Assembly (NCBI RefSeq): GCF_004353185.1 | Contig: NZ_SMUS01000008.1 | Coordinates: 62,001-126,000, forward strand | Length of the DNA: 64,000 bases | Origin: Clostridium cuniculi | Lineage (GTDB): Bacteria > Bacillota > Clostridia > Clostridiales > Clostridiaceae | Direction: 5' to 3' | In this document: positions 47,096-57,318 of the stretch, in pieces | Position numbering within the stretch: position 1 is the stretch's first letter | How the letters are laid out: each line of letters starts with the position of its first letter | Position numbers and translations under genes: made by a program | Notes under the pieces: model-generated | What the model saw: only the letters and a program-made list of their open reading frames with translations | Told to the model about the DNA's origin: nothing | Database searches by the model: none

Positions 47096-47937
47096 TAATT
47101 TTCAACCTCCTTCTTTCTAGTAATACTTAATTGAAGTAACATTATTACTGCAACTATTAAGAAGAATATTACTGCTTTCGCTTGTCCTACTCCTTCTGAA
47201 CCAACTTTATTATAGAATGTCTTATATATATCTAAAGCAAGCATTGCTGTCTTTCCTCCAGGTGCTCCATCAGTTAATGCTAAGTTTTGATCAAATAATT
47301 TAAATGCATTTGACATAGTTAAGAAAAGACATATAGTTATTGATGGCATAACTAGTGGAATTGTAATTTTTCTCAAAGTCATCCATTTAGATGCTCCATC
47401 GATTTTAGCACTTTCTATTAATTCTCCAGGTATATTTTGAATACCTGCTATATATATAATCATCATGTATCCAATTTGTTGCCAGTTAAGCAATATGACT
47501 AATCCCCAAAATCCATACTTAGGATCATATGTTAAATTAACACCAAAATAATTAAGGATTCCATTTAAGATTATTAACCATATATAACCTAAAACTATTC
47601 CTCCAATTAAATTAGGCATAAAAAATACAGTTCTAAATATGTTTGTACCTTTTAATTTTCTAGTTAAAAGATATGCTAATGCAAATGCAAATACATTAAC
47701 AGTTATAACTGATACAACAACAAATTTAGTGGTAAAAATTAAAGCATTAATAAATTCTGGACTTGAAAATGCCTTCTTATAATTATCTAGTCCCACAAAT
47801 GTTGCATTAGTTACAGTAGTAAATTTAGTAAAAGATAAATAAATTCCCATTACAAATGGCACTAAAAACGCTATTATAAAAGCTATTAATGTAGGTAATG
47901 CAAATAGCCAAAAATATTTTTTCATACTCTTTTGCAT
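47095..47937 (-). CDS. sugar ABC transporter permease (MalF type)
   Basis: A 280-residue CUT1 permease with six helices and the EAA motif ESAKIDGASKWMTLRKITIPLVMP. It forms the membrane channel with the MalG-type protein downstream. It lies after the binding-protein gene with a hairpin in between, which may lower its expression relative to the binding protein. Confidence 0.92.
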   Translation of the reverse strand: MQKSMKKYFWLFALPTLIAFIIAFLVPFVMGIYLSFTKFTTVTNATFVGLDNYKKAFSSPEFINALIFTTKFVVVSVITVNVFAFALAYLLTRKLKGTNIFRTVFFMPNLIGGIVLGYIWLIILNGILNYFGVNLTYDPKYGFWGLVILLNWQQIGYMMIIYIAGIQNIPGELIESAKIDGASKWMTLRKITIPLVMPSITICLFLTMSNAFKLFDQNLALTDGAPGGKTAMLALDIYKTFYNKVGSEGVGQAKAVIFFLIVAVIMLLQLSITRKKEVEN

Positions 47938-48019
47938 ATTCTATTCCCCCTATATAAAAAATTATATTGCTATTATGTTATCAATATTGTGCTTCTATGT
48001 TTATAGATTAATATATTTA

Positions 48020-48052
48020 ATATTAAAGGCAGCACATATCTATATGCTACCT
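48020..48052 (-). terminator. intra-operon hairpin after the solute-binding protein gene
   Basis: On the minus strand GGTAGCATAT pairs with ATATGTGCTGCC, followed by TTTAATATT. It fits a partial terminator or mRNA-stabilising structure, common downstream of binding-protein genes. Confidence 0.65.
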
Positions 48053-48063
48053 TCATTTAAATA

Positions 48064-49449
48064 TTATTCAGCCTTTTCAGACTTCCAAGAATCCTTTACA
48101 GTTTGTACAACATAATCCCAATCTTGAGTACCTTGAACATATTCAAGTAAAGCACCAGCAAAAGTATCTTTAAAGTTTTGACTTGGGAATGCTTGGAATG
48201 TCCATTTAACTGTTTCTACATCTTCTTTTTCCATCCAATTAATAACTTCTTTTGATAATGGATCAGCAGGCTTTTCATCATCATTAAATGTATCAAATGG
48301 AGCAATAAATCCTAGATCACCTGTAACATAAGCTTTCCCTGTATCACTTGTAAATAGCCAATTTATAAAATCAATAGAAGCTTGTTGCTTTTCTTCTGAA
48401 ACTTGACTATTAATAGCTAAATAGTTTTCAGTACCAATACAAAGCCCTTGATTTTCTTCACCATCCATACCTGTGTATATTGGCATAAACTTAATATTTT
48501 CTTCTTTAACAGTATTACCATCTATACCATTTATTTGTGACCAAGCCCAGTTACCATTTTGAACCATAGCACAATCACCTAAAGCAAATTCAGCCATTGC
48601 ATCATCTACACTCTTATTTCCTAAAACACCTTTTTCTGAAACAGAATTATCAGTATATAAATCATATATATTTTTGAAGTTTTCGTTATATTTAAATTCA
48701 ATTTCATTAGCGTCTAGTCCAGCTTGTAATGCGTCACCATCTCCACCTGCACTATCTTTAAATTCATAATATAATGGTATGTTTGCTAAATGTGTTTCCC
48801 ATCTCCACGCATTACCAGAAGCCATTGAAGTTGATGCAAATACACCTTCAATTCCTAACTCATCTTTGTTAGCTTCCATGTCTTCTACAACTTCTTTTAA
48901 TTTATCAAAGTTATTAATATCATCCATAGATTCAACATCTGTTGCTTTATTTTCTAGTGCAAAATATTTTTGCATTATTTCATCATTATATATAATTCCA
49001 TATCCCTCAACGGCATAAGGTATACCATATACACCATCCCCACTTGTAACTGCTAAGCTTTTATCAAGTAAATGATCATAAAGTTCTGTATCTTTTAAAT
49101 CTAAACAGTAATCTTTCCAAGACTCATATCCAACTGGGCCATTAATTTGGAATATTGTTGGAGCATCTTTCTTTGCTATTTCTGATTTTAATGTTTGTTC
49201 ATAAGTACCACTTGCTGCAGTTTCAACTTTCACTTTTACTCCAGTTTCAGCTTCATAGTCTTCAGCAATCTTCTTATATACATCTGCAATTTCTGGTTTA
49301 AAATTTAAAAAATAAATTTCTGTTTCTGTACTTTTATTAGCAGAAGTACTTGTAGAATCATCACTATTTTCTTTACTTCCACATCCTACAAATGCACTGG
49401 CTACTAGTGTTGTTGCAAGAGCAATAGCTAATAGTTTTTTAATTTTCAT
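48064..49449 (-). CDS. extracellular sugar-binding lipoprotein (family 1)
   Basis: A 461-residue solute-binding protein. The signal ends in ASAFVGCGSK (lipidated Cys about residue 23). The family 1 fold is supported by IADVYKKIAEDYEAETGVKV, YGIPYAVEGYGIIYN, MVQNGNWAWSQI and the C-terminal FLAINSQVS-like region. It delivers an oligosaccharide or sugar to the two permeases downstream. The sugar cannot be told from sequence. A consensus cre and a LacI-type palindrome upstream point to carbon control. Confidence 0.92.
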   Translation of the reverse strand: MKIKKLLAIALATTLVASAFVGCGSKENSDDSTSTSANKSTETEIYFLNFKPEIADVYKKIAEDYEAETGVKVKVETAASGTYEQTLKSEIAKKDAPTIFQINGPVGYESWKDYCLDLKDTELYDHLLDKSLAVTSGDGVYGIPYAVEGYGIIYNDEIMQKYFALENKATDVESMDDINNFDKLKEVVEDMEANKDELGIEGVFASTSMASGNAWRWETHLANIPLYYEFKDSAGGDGDALQAGLDANEIEFKYNENFKNIYDLYTDNSVSEKGVLGNKSVDDAMAEFALGDCAMVQNGNWAWSQINGIDGNTVKEENIKFMPIYTGMDGEENQGLCIGTENYLAINSQVSEEKQQASIDFINWLFTSDTGKAYVTGDLGFIAPFDTFNDDEKPADPLSKEVINWMEKEDVETVKWTFQAFPSQNFKDTFAGALLEYVQGTQDWDYVVQTVKDSWKSEKAE

Positions 49450-49534
49450 AAATTCCCTCTCCCTTAAAATAAACTTTATTATATAAAATATTTATAAAAA
49501 TATTTATATATCAAAAATTTTTGAAATAGTAATT

Positions 49535-49546
49535 GGAATCGTTTCC
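49535..49546. promoter_or_regulatory. LacI-type operator upstream of the sugar ABC operon
   Basis: GGAATCGTTTCC, with flanking TT and TA, is a near-perfect CG-centred palindrome of the LacI/GalR family type, 86 bases before the binding-protein start. Confidence 0.6.
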
Positions 49547-49696
49547 TATTTGCATAAACATTTTACAATTATTTCCTTTATAAAATAATTGTATATTATT
49601 TCCATATCAAATTCAATATAATTGTTTATTTTTATAATTTTTCTTATTTTGATAACATTTATATTTTAATTTGATATTTTTTTTGTTTTTTATTAA

Positions 49697-49710
49697 TGAA
49701 ATCGTTGACA
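49697..49710. promoter_or_regulatory. cre site for CcpA
   Basis: TGAAATCGTTGACA matches the cre consensus TGWNANCGNTNWCA at every defined position. It lies about 250 bases before the sugar-binding protein gene. The rest of 49450-49819 holds the operon's promoter region and the cobQ terminator. Confidence 0.7.
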
Positions 49711-49735
49711 AAGCTTATCTTATTATATATTTCAT

Positions 49736-49776
49736 AAATAAAAAGAAGTAGCTTAATTTATTTTTACTACTTCTTA
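49736..49776 (-). terminator. terminator of the btu-cobQ operon
   Basis: On the minus strand AAGAAGTAG pairs with CTACTTCTT and is followed by TTTATTT, 45 bases after the cobQ stop. Confidence 0.78.
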
Positions 49777-49819
49777 CTTTAAATATCATTTATATAAAAA
49801 AATTAAAATCCCTAAATAA

Positions 49820-51301
49820 CTATATATTTATTACTCTTGTTATATTAATATTTTCTTCAAATATCTTAGCTAACTCATCATACTGATTTAATTTATAAAC
49901 TCTATAATCTAATAATTCTTTTTCTATAATATTTAAACCCTTAGTTTCTCTAATATCATTAATAAAATTTAATAAAAACTCTTTCTCATCAAATATCCCA
50001 TGTAAATAAGTTCCTAAAACATTCTTCTCTTTATTATAAACACCTAGAGCTTCATTATTTTCACCTTTTATGAAAATTGTGCTTTCATCTTTAACATTTG
50101 TAACACCATTATGAATTTCATACCCTTTAACCTTAACTCCAATACATGATTTAAATATATTACAAGAATTTTTAATAATTCCATTAACTTGTTTTGTTCT
50201 TTTTTCCTCATTAAAAATAGTTTCTATATCAAGAAAATCAAATCCTTTTTCTGAAGTAACCTCCCCTTCAATACCTTTTAAATCATTTATACTTCTACCA
50301 AGCATTTGATATCCACCACAAATCCCAAGTATAATTGCCCCTTCTTTTTCTAAAGCTTTTATTTTATCAAAAATTCCATTTTCTTTTATAAACCTTAAAT
50401 CATTTATAGTGTTCTTAGTTCCTGGTATTATTATTAAATCTGGTTTATTTATAGCTTCAGCATTATTTACATATCTTACAGTGACATCATTCAATCTTTC
50501 TAGATTATTAAAATCAGTAAAGTTTGACATGTGAGGTAATCTTATTATTACTATATCTAACCCTGTTATATCTTTATTTTTTATTCTTTCAGTTACACTA
50601 TCCTCATCTTCTATATCTAATTCAAAGTAAGGTAATACTCCAAGAACTGGTACTTTTATAATATCTTCTAGCTGTTTCATTGCACCTTTAAAATACTCTA
50701 CATTACCTCTAAATTTATTTATAATGATACCTTTTACTCTAGCTCTTTCATCATCACTTAAAAGCATTAAAGTACCTAATACTGATGCAAATACCCCACC
50801 TCTATCTATATCTGCAACTAATATTACATCTGCATCTGCTGCTTTTGCCATGGACATATTAGCTATATCAGTTTCTCTTAAATTAATTTCAGCACAACTG
50901 CCTGAGCCTTCTAATATCATAACTTCATAATCTTTTGAAAAATTATCAAAGGTATCTTTAACAATTTTTTTAAGTTCTTTATTTAACTCTTTATATTTAT
51001 AAGCATCCATAGTGCAATGAACTTTTCCATTAACAATAACTTGTGTTTTATTATTACCACTAGGTTTTAATAATACAGGATTCATATATGCCATAGGCTT
51101 TAACTCACAAGCCTCTGCTTGTACAACTTGTGCTCTTCCCATCTCTAATCCATCTTCAGTTACATAAGAATTTAATGATATATTTAATGCTTTAAATGGT
51201 GCTACCTTAAAACCTTTATTTTTATAATATCTACATAATGCTGTTGCTACTGTACTTTTACCTACACCTGAAGCTGTTCCTAAAACCATTATCTTATTCA
51301 T
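49820..51301 (-). CDS. cobQ: cobyric acid synthase CobQ/CbiP
   Basis: Amidates adenosylcobyrinic acid a,c-diamide four times with glutamine and ATP. The N-terminal synthetase domain starts [19 protein letters not shown] and the C-terminal glutamine amidotransferase domain has [12 protein letters not shown] (nucleophile Cys) and the later catalytic His in GTYLHGIF. About 493 residues, standard length. The GTG at 51307 is only two bases from AAAGGA; the ATG at 51301 is eight bases away and overlaps the previous stop (ATGAATAA). Confidence 0.95.
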   Translation of the reverse strand: MNKIMVLGTASGVGKSTVATALCRYYKNKGFKVAPFKALNISLNSYVTEDGLEMGRAQVVQAEACELKPMAYMNPVLLKPSGNNKTQVIVNGKVHCTMDAYKYKELNKELKKIVKDTFDNFSKDYEVMILEGSGSCAEINLRETDIANMSMAKAADADVILVADIDRGGVFASVLGTLMLLSDDERARVKGIIINKFRGNVEYFKGAMKQLEDIIKVPVLGVLPYFELDIEDEDSVTERIKNKDITGLDIVIIRLPHMSNFTDFNNLERLNDVTVRYVNNAEAINKPDLIIIPGTKNTINDLRFIKENGIFDKIKALEKEGAIILGICGGYQMLGRSINDLKGIEGEVTSEKGFDFLDIETIFNEEKRTKQVNGIIKNSCNIFKSCIGVKVKGYEIHNGVTNVKDESTIFIKGENNEALGVYNKEKNVLGTYLHGIFDEKEFLLNFINDIRETKGLNIIEKELLDYRVYKLNQYDELAKIFEENINITRVINI

Positions 51302-51956
51302 TTTCACTGTCCTTTACCTCTAAGAAACCATGGGTTTCATTTTTAATAATATTCAAGTGTTGAAATTTAATTGGATATTTAAATATTGGGCCATCATATA
51401 CAAATGTGTGATACTCACCATTTTCTCCACAAGCATCTGATCCTGTTTCTTTTATATCTTTAACTACTTCTCTTGTTAAAACTTTTCCTAAGAAATCTTC
51501 TCCCATACATTCAAGCTTTACATTTTTTATTACTGTTTTAAAACCACTATCTATAAATTCATAAACTAACTCTTCTCTATTTTCTTGCCATAAAGGAAAA
51601 TTTGCTTCTACTCCTGCTTCATTACATCTTGCAGTACACCATTCTCTATGTGGTTCTAAATCTATATCTCCAAATACACATGAATCAATTCCTAATCTAT
51701 CTTTTGCCTTAATTAATGCTTCAGTGAATTTACTTTCATAATCATTACCCTTAGTTTCTACTAATATTAACGGTATATTTAATGATTTAGATACTTCTTT
51801 TATTAAATTTTCAGGAATTCCGTGAAACCAAGATCTATTTTCTTCTTTATTTACTTTTACAAGTAAAGCTGCTGGAGTATTCCCCTTCTTTATCATTCTA
51901 TATAATGCTAAAGTACTATCTTTTCCGCAACTATATGACATTATAAACTTCTTCAT
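51294..51956 (-). CDS. PP-loop ATP-pyrophosphatase of the diphthine-ammonia ligase (Dph6-like) family
   Basis: A 220-residue protein with an N-type PP-loop ([17 protein letters not shown]), the family block [25 protein letters not shown], and the C-terminal [19 protein letters not shown]. Eukaryotic Dph6 makes diphthamide, which bacteria lack, so the bacterial family must act on another substrate. It is embedded between btuD and cobQ and overlaps cobQ by eight bases, which suggests an ATP-dependent amidation or adenylation in corrinoid salvage. That link is by context only. Confidence 0.82.
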   Translation of the reverse strand: MKKFIMSYSCGKDSTLALYRMIKKGNTPAALLVKVNKEENRSWFHGIPENLIKEVSKSLNIPLILVETKGNDYESKFTEALIKAKDRLGIDSCVFGDIDLEPHREWCTARCNEAGVEANFPLWQENREELVYEFIDSGFKTVIKNVKLECMGEDFLGKVLTREVVKDIKETGSDACGENGEYHTFVYDGPIFKYPIKFQHLNIIKNETHGFLEVKDSENE

Positions 51957-51989
51957 AAGAATACCACCCCTTATTAATATTATAAATAA

Positions 51990-52745
51990 CTACTTCCACT
52001 TTTCTAAAGCATCAATCATGAATCCTTTTACATCTACTCCATAAACTTCTTTCAATTTTTCTCCACTTAATACTTCTTTAGCAGTTCCTGAACTAATAAT
52101 TTTACCATCATTCATCATTACTACTTTTTCACCAAAAGTTTGAACTAAGTTTAAGTCATGTAATACAGCAACAACAATTTTATTATTTTCTTTAGTCCAT
52201 TTATTTAGATAATCTAATATTTCTATTTGACATTTTAAATCTAAGTGATTTGTAGGTTCATCTAAAAGAATTACATCTGGATCCTGTGCAAAGGCTCTAG
52301 CTAAATACACTCTTTGTAATTGTCCTCCTGATAATTCACTTATTAGTTTATCTTTAATGTCTATTAAACCTACATTAGCTATACTTTTAAGAATTATTTC
52401 ATCATCTTCTTTATTTATTCTTGAAAATACGCCTTTTAAGTGCGCATATCTTCCTAAAGCTACTGTTTCATAAACTGTATATGGGAAATATATATTACTA
52501 GCTTGAGTCATTAATGCAACATTTTTTGCTAAATCTTTTCTATTTAATTTACTAATTTCCTTTGAATCAAGCTTCACACTTCCCTTATATTCTAATAAAT
52601 TAGCAATTGATTTTAAAAGAGTACTCTTACCACAGCCATTAGGTCCAACTATACAAAGATTATTTCCACGCTCAACACTAAAGCTTACACCTTTAACAAT
52701 TTCTTTATTGTCATATCCACATCTAACTTCCTTTATTTCTAGCAT
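51990..52745 (-). CDS. btuD: cobalamin/corrinoid ABC transporter ATPase BtuD
   Basis: A 251-residue ATPase of the FecCD/BtuCD importer group. Walker A is VGPNGCGKST, the signature is ELSGGQLQRVYLARAFAQ, Walker B is VILLDEPTNHLDL, and the switch His lies in VAVLHDLNLV. It follows btuC by 11 bases in the riboswitch-controlled operon. Confidence 0.93.
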   Translation of the reverse strand: MLEIKEVRCGYDNKEIVKGVSFSVERGNNLCIVGPNGCGKSTLLKSIANLLEYKGSVKLDSKEISKLNRKDLAKNVALMTQASNIYFPYTVYETVALGRYAHLKGVFSRINKEDDEIILKSIANVGLIDIKDKLISELSGGQLQRVYLARAFAQDPDVILLDEPTNHLDLKCQIEILDYLNKWTKENNKIVVAVLHDLNLVQTFGEKVVMMNDGKIISSGTAKEVLSGEKLKEVYGVDVKGFMIDALEKWK

Positions 52746-52756
52746 TAAAACATCTC

Positions 52757-53788
52757 CTACTTTGACTTTTTAAAATATATATAAGCAAAAAATGGTCCAC
52801 CAATTAATGCTGTTATTGCTCCAACTGGTAATTCTGACGGTGCTACTATTGTTCTTGATATTAAATCAGTAATTATCATCATACAACCACCTAATACCAC
52901 TGACATCGGTATAACATAAGCATGCTTCGATCCAAATATTTTCCTAACAACATGTGGAGCAATTAAATCTATAAACCCTATAGTTCCACTAAGAGCAACA
53001 GCACTTCCTGTAAGAACTGCTACAAATAAAAATAATCTTCTTTTAACTTTATTTGTATCTACTCCAATAGCTTTTGCTTCATCTTCTCCAAAAGTTAATA
53101 CATCCATTTCTTTAAAATAAAAAGATACTCCTAGAATACCTATAATAAAAAATGGTAAACCTGCTTTTACATAACTCCACCCTTTCATAGAAAATGACCC
53201 CATTGACCACATAGTTATACTTTGCATTTTATCTGAAGCCAAGGCTGAAATAGTAGTTAATGTAGCACTAAAAAATAGTGATAATACCATACCTGCTAAT
53301 ATTATTGTTGTATTAGAAAATCCCTTATCAACCTTTTCTGAAAACTTCAATACTATTATCATAGTAACTAAACTGCAAGCAAATCCAACTATTGGCAGAG
53401 TTAATCTTCCTAAGAATGGAACTGATACTCCTGTTACAATAATAATTCCTACACCTAATGACGCCCCAGATGATAATCCTAATGTATATGGTGATGCTAA
53501 TTGATTTTTCAAAACCGATTGTACTATAGCACCACTAGCTGCAAGAGATCCACCCACCATAAATGCAAGCAAAACTCTAGGTAATCTTAAATTCCATATA
53601 ATAGTCACTTGCTTTGGGTCAATTCCATCTAGTAATGGGACACTAAAAAACTTATTAGCTAAAATAGAAAAAGTATCAAATATGCTAATATTGGAACTCC
53701 CACTGGAAGTTCCAATACATATAGCTAATAATACCAATGGAATTGATAATATTAATAATATTTTATTTTTAGAAGTCTTTATATTCAT
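52757..53788 (-). CDS. btuC: cobalamin/corrinoid ABC transporter permease BtuC
   Basis: A 343-residue FecCD-family permease with about ten helices. Family blocks are RLPRVLLAFMVGGSLAASGA, NQLASPYTLGLSSGASLG and GTIGFIDLIAPHVVRKIFG, the latter being the coupling region to the ATPase. The start lies within the 3' end of btuF (20-base overlap). Confidence 0.93.
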   Translation of the reverse strand: MNIKTSKNKILLILSIPLVLLAICIGTSSGSSNISIFDTFSILANKFFSVPLLDGIDPKQVTIIWNLRLPRVLLAFMVGGSLAASGAIVQSVLKNQLASPYTLGLSSGASLGVGIIIVTGVSVPFLGRLTLPIVGFACSLVTMIIVLKFSEKVDKGFSNTTIILAGMVLSLFFSATLTTISALASDKMQSITMWSMGSFSMKGWSYVKAGLPFFIIGILGVSFYFKEMDVLTFGEDEAKAIGVDTNKVKRRLFLFVAVLTGSAVALSGTIGFIDLIAPHVVRKIFGSKHAYVIPMSVVLGGCMMIITDLISRTIVAPSELPVGAITALIGGPFFAYIYFKKSK

Positions 53789-54689
53789 CTGGATAAACAG
53801 CCTTAGCCATTTCTTTTAATGCTTTTATTATATTTTGTGATGCTCTTGAAGAAGAGTTTTTATCAATTTGATATACATCACCATTTTTCACAGCAGTTAT
53901 TGTGTCCCAACCTTCTCTACTTTCTATATCTTCAACAGCAGTTAAACCAGCTTCATTTGTTCCTGGAGAATTTGCTAAAATAACATCTGGATTAGCATCT
54001 ATAACAGCTTCTGGTGTTACTGTTATCCATGAATTTTCTTCACCAAATACATTAGTTGCTCCAATAGTTTCTATCATTTCATTTAAGAATGTTTCATTTC
54101 CAAATGTATAAAGCCCTGAACCTGCTCCAATCTCAAAATAAACATTCTTCTTATCTGTTATAGTATCACCTATAGCTTTTATAGCTTCTACTTCTTCTTT
54201 CATTGAGTTTATTAACTCTTCTCCTTCTTTTTCTGTTCCAGTTAAGTTTGCAATAAACTCAATATCTCCATATATTCCATCAATACTATAACTACTTGGA
54301 ATATATACAACGGTAATTCCAGCTTCTTTTATTAAAGCAAATGGATCTTCATCTCCAACTTTATTATGTCCTGATGCAATAACAATATCAGGATTTAAAG
54401 CTATAATAGCTTCTGCATCTGGATTTCTAAAGTCTATTTTAGGTAAATCCTCACTTATACCTTCAACATCAGCTGAGTATTTATCTACTGCTACTAATTT
54501 ATCAGCTAAGCCTAAAGCTACTAATACTTCAGTATTAGATGGTGCAGTAGATATTATAGTATTTACTTCCTTAGGAACATTAAATTCATTTCCTTCTCTA
54601 TCTTGCATTGTTGTAGGTTTGCTTGAACATCCTACAAAGATCATCATAGCCATTACAAAAGTAGCTACTAACGATAAAACCTTTTTCAT
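53769..54689 (-). CDS. btuF: cobalamin/corrinoid-binding lipoprotein BtuF
   Basis: A 306-residue periplasmic-binding-fold lipoprotein. The signal ends in MMIFVGCSSK (Cys about residue 20). The class III binding-protein pattern is seen in TIISTAPSNTEVLVALGLADKLVAVD, PDIVIASGH and PDVILANSPG. It is the first gene after the cobalamin riboswitch, which makes corrinoid the likely ligand. Confidence 0.92.
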   Translation of the reverse strand: MKKVLSLVATFVMAMMIFVGCSSKPTTMQDREGNEFNVPKEVNTIISTAPSNTEVLVALGLADKLVAVDKYSADVEGISEDLPKIDFRNPDAEAIIALNPDIVIASGHNKVGDEDPFALIKEAGITVVYIPSSYSIDGIYGDIEFIANLTGTEKEGEELINSMKEEVEAIKAIGDTITDKKNVYFEIGAGSGLYTFGNETFLNEMIETIGATNVFGEENSWITVTPEAVIDANPDVILANSPGTNEAGLTAVEDIESREGWDTITAVKNGDVYQIDKNSSSRASQNIIKALKEMAKAVYPDEYKDF

Positions 54690-54801
54690 TATAATTCCTC
54701 CTAAATTTCCATCTTAGAGTGGTGTTAATTTAGTTAGTAGTATAAAATTTAAATTTATATTTTTCTTTATACTAGATCATTTAACAAATTGTATATCTAA
54801 C

Positions 54802-54835
54802 TAAAAAAGAGCGCTTCATTTATGAGAGCGCTCTA
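54802..54835 (-). terminator. riboswitch terminator upstream of btuF
   Basis: On the minus strand AGAGCGCT pairs with AGCGCTCT around an 11-base loop, followed by six U residues. It lies between aptamer and btuF as the expression platform. Confidence 0.88.
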
Positions 54836-55027
54836 AAATACATAATAATTTTTGATAATTTTCTAATTAATATCTCTTTTAAAATATATGCTCAGAAAAT
54901 AAACTTAACATCTTAGCTTGTTAAGATAAATTCCAAATATTTAAAATTCATATAAGTAAAGTACATTAACCCCATTATCTATTATTCGTATCTATTATCT
55001 CACCCTCAGAAGATAATATTTTCATCA

Positions 55028-55190
55028 TAGTAGGCAGGTCTCCCGGCTTAACTTCATCCTACTTTCCATACCTTCCCGCAATCATTATGCAGTGGCAAAT
55101 TAAATGAATTTCGTCAGTTTTACGGTTACTGGGGTAGCTTAGGATTTTAACCTAATTCCCTATTAAGATTATAAACACCTATTATGGTTT
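55028..55190 (-). promoter_or_regulatory. cobalamin riboswitch
   Basis: On the minus strand the B12 box region reads AAGCCGGGAGACCTGCC (55031-55049), preceded by GCCACTG (55090-55096) and GCGGGAAGG, all diagnostic for the cobalamin aptamer. The 3' half carries the classic box; the 5' part begins near 55190. Binding of adenosylcobalamin would favour the downstream terminator and shut off btuFCD and the genes behind it. Confidence 0.93.
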
Positions 55191-55220
55191 AAATTCATAC
55201 TGATTATATATTCCTGTATT

Positions 55221-56294
55221 TTATTTGTCAAATAAAATATTTTTTATTTCACTAATTAATTTATTATTTTCTTCTCTAGTTCTAACAGCTACTCTATAGA
55301 AGCTATTGCTTAATCCAATATAATTATCACAACTTCTAATTAATATTCTTCGTTTTATAAGCTCACTTTTTAAATCTAAATCTATTAATAATTTAAACAT
55401 TATAAAATTTACACTTGGCTCAAAAACCTTTAAACTATCAATTTCTTTTAAAGCACTATATAAATATTCTTTCTCATTTTTTACATATACTATACTTTTA
55501 TCAATATAATCTTTTTCTTTTAACCCTTGAATAATTGCCTCTGAAGCTATTACATTAACACTCCAAGGTACTATAACTTTATTAATTTCATTTATTATTT
55601 CATTGTTTGAGCATAGTCCATATCCTATTCTTGCTCCAGGAATGGCAAAAAATTTAGTCAATGATTTTACAATTATAAGATTTTTATAATCTATTAGTAA
55701 ATCATTACTTAAATACAGTTCATTTGGTTTTACAAAATCTAAAAAAGATTCATCTATAACTACTGTTGTATTGGTAATTAATGCTTTATTTAGTACTTTT
55801 CTTATAAATTCTTTTTTAGTTAGACAACCTGTTGGATTGTTAGGATTACAAATAAAGATTATATCTATATCATCTTTTATTTTATTAAGAAATTCATCGT
55901 CTAAATTAAAATCATTAGATTCTTTTAGTTTGTAATATTCTATTTCACCATTAACACTTATAATTGCTTCTTCATACTCTGAAAAAGTTGGTGCTGGCAA
56001 TAATGCCTTTCGTGGCTTTAAAGCTCGTGCAATATTAAATATTACTTCTGCTGCACCATTCCCCAATGTAATATTACTTATATCCAATTTTTCAAATTCT
56101 CCAATAGAATTTTTTAAATCAAAATAAGTTATATCTGGATATTTAACTACTTTATCAATTGCATTTATCATAGCAACTTTAACATTTTCATTTAATCCTA
56201 CAGGATTTATATTAGCTGAAAAGTCTAATATTTCTTTCGAATTCAAGTTATATTTTCTTGCAATTTCCTCAGTATTTCCACCATGTACCGCCAA
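55221..56294 (-). CDS. cobD: threonine-phosphate decarboxylase CobD
   Basis: PLP enzyme of the HisC-like fold that makes aminopropanol phosphate for the corrinoid side chain. Features: AVHGGNTEEIARKYN at the N-terminus, typical of CobD rather than HisC, and DFSANINPVGLN, FICNPNNPTGCL, and the PLP-Lys motif KSLTKFFAIPGARIGYG. Length 357. It starts with TTG, seven bases after GGAGGG. It is the last gene of the cobT-led operon and ends 31 bases before the riboswitch. Confidence 0.93.
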   Translation of the reverse strand: MAVHGGNTEEIARKYNLNSKEILDFSANINPVGLNENVKVAMINAIDKVVKYPDITYFDLKNSIGEFEKLDISNITLGNGAAEVIFNIARALKPRKALLPAPTFSEYEEAIISVNGEIEYYKLKESNDFNLDDEFLNKIKDDIDIIFICNPNNPTGCLTKKEFIRKVLNKALITNTTVVIDESFLDFVKPNELYLSNDLLIDYKNLIIVKSLTKFFAIPGARIGYGLCSNNEIINEINKVIVPWSVNVIASEAIIQGLKEKDYIDKSIVYVKNEKEYLYSALKEIDSLKVFEPSVNFIMFKLLIDLDLKSELIKRRILIRSCDNYIGLSNSFYRVAVRTREENNKLISEIKNILFDK

Positions 56295-56351
56295 AATATT
56301 CCCTCCTAAAAATATATACTAATCGTAATTCTAAATTCCATTATGCTTCAG

Positions 56352-57299
56352 TTATATAATCATATTTATAATCCAATTAATAATTAACGCCATACAACAT
56401 CCTAAAATAGCACTACAATATAATATATTATTTGTTTTGTTTACTTTATCAACATCTATTTTTTCTATATTATCACCTATAGTTGGCTTCTCTACAAGCT
56501 TTCCAAAATAATAGTTTGCACCACCTAATTGAACATTTAATGCTCCTGCTACTGCTGCTTCCGGATGAGCACTATTAGGACTACTATGATTATTTTTATC
56601 TCTTTTATAAATTTTAAAACTATTTTTGTAATCTAAACCTAAAACAAAAGATACTATAACTATGAAGTATCCACTTAATCTTGCTGGAATATAATTAAAT
56701 ACATCATCTAACTTTGCTGGAAAATATCCAAATTCAATATATTTATCATTTTTATATCCAAACATTGAATCCATTGTATTTACAGCTTTATATAAGAAAG
56801 CTAATGGAGCTCCCCCAATACCAACATAAAAAAGTGGAGCAATAACTCCATCAGACATATTTTCAGCTACTGTTTCTACAACAGCTTTTAATATGGCCTC
56901 TTTATTTAAATTTTTAGTATCTCTTCCAACTATATATGATAACTGCTTTCTCGCTCCCTCAATATCATCTTGTATTACATATTTAACAACTTTTAAGCCT
57001 TCAACTTTAAGAGCCTTTGTTGATATACAAAAATATATCATTATAGCTGATAGTATTACTCCTAAAACATTATTAATTGCATAGGCCCCTTTTAATAAAA
57101 AATAATTAAATAAAAACACAATTAATACTACAGTTATCCAAGTTAATAACCCTGCTATTTTTAACGATTTTTTTAATACTTTTCTAAAAAACTTTTCCAT
57201 TACTTTGCATAAAGATCCTATTATCCTAATTGGATGAATTGGATTTTGTGGATCTCCAATTATTAAATCTAATAAAAAACCTAATATTGTTTCTATCAT
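56352..57299 (-). CDS. cbiB: adenosylcobinamide-phosphate synthase CbiB
   Basis: Membrane enzyme that joins aminopropanol phosphate to adenosylcobyric acid. It has about six hydrophobic segments over 315 residues. Family motifs are LIIGDPQNPIHPIRIIG at the N-terminus, ETVAENMSDGVIAPLFY, and SPNSAHPEAAVAGALNVQLGG. Next to cobD, whose product it uses. Confidence 0.95.
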   Translation of the reverse strand: MIETILGFLLDLIIGDPQNPIHPIRIIGSLCKVMEKFFRKVLKKSLKIAGLLTWITVVLIVFLFNYFLLKGAYAINNVLGVILSAIMIYFCISTKALKVEGLKVVKYVIQDDIEGARKQLSYIVGRDTKNLNKEAILKAVVETVAENMSDGVIAPLFYVGIGGAPLAFLYKAVNTMDSMFGYKNDKYIEFGYFPAKLDDVFNYIPARLSGYFIVIVSFVLGLDYKNSFKIYKRDKNNHSSPNSAHPEAAVAGALNVQLGGANYYFGKLVEKPTIGDNIEKIDVDKVNKTNNILYCSAILGCCMALIINWIINMII

Positions 57300-57318
57300 T
57301 GTTCTAACCTTTCTCTAA

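Noticed and set aside
49705-49737. TTGACA at 49705-49710 as the -35 box of a plus-strand promoter
   Set aside because: The hexamer is the end of a full cre match and no plus-strand gene follows before 61198.
55090-55130. Shared CAGTAACCGT in the cobalamin riboswitch and in the two-hairpin element as evidence of common origin
   Set aside because: The match is about ten bases and the surrounding sequence is unrelated, so chance is sufficient.
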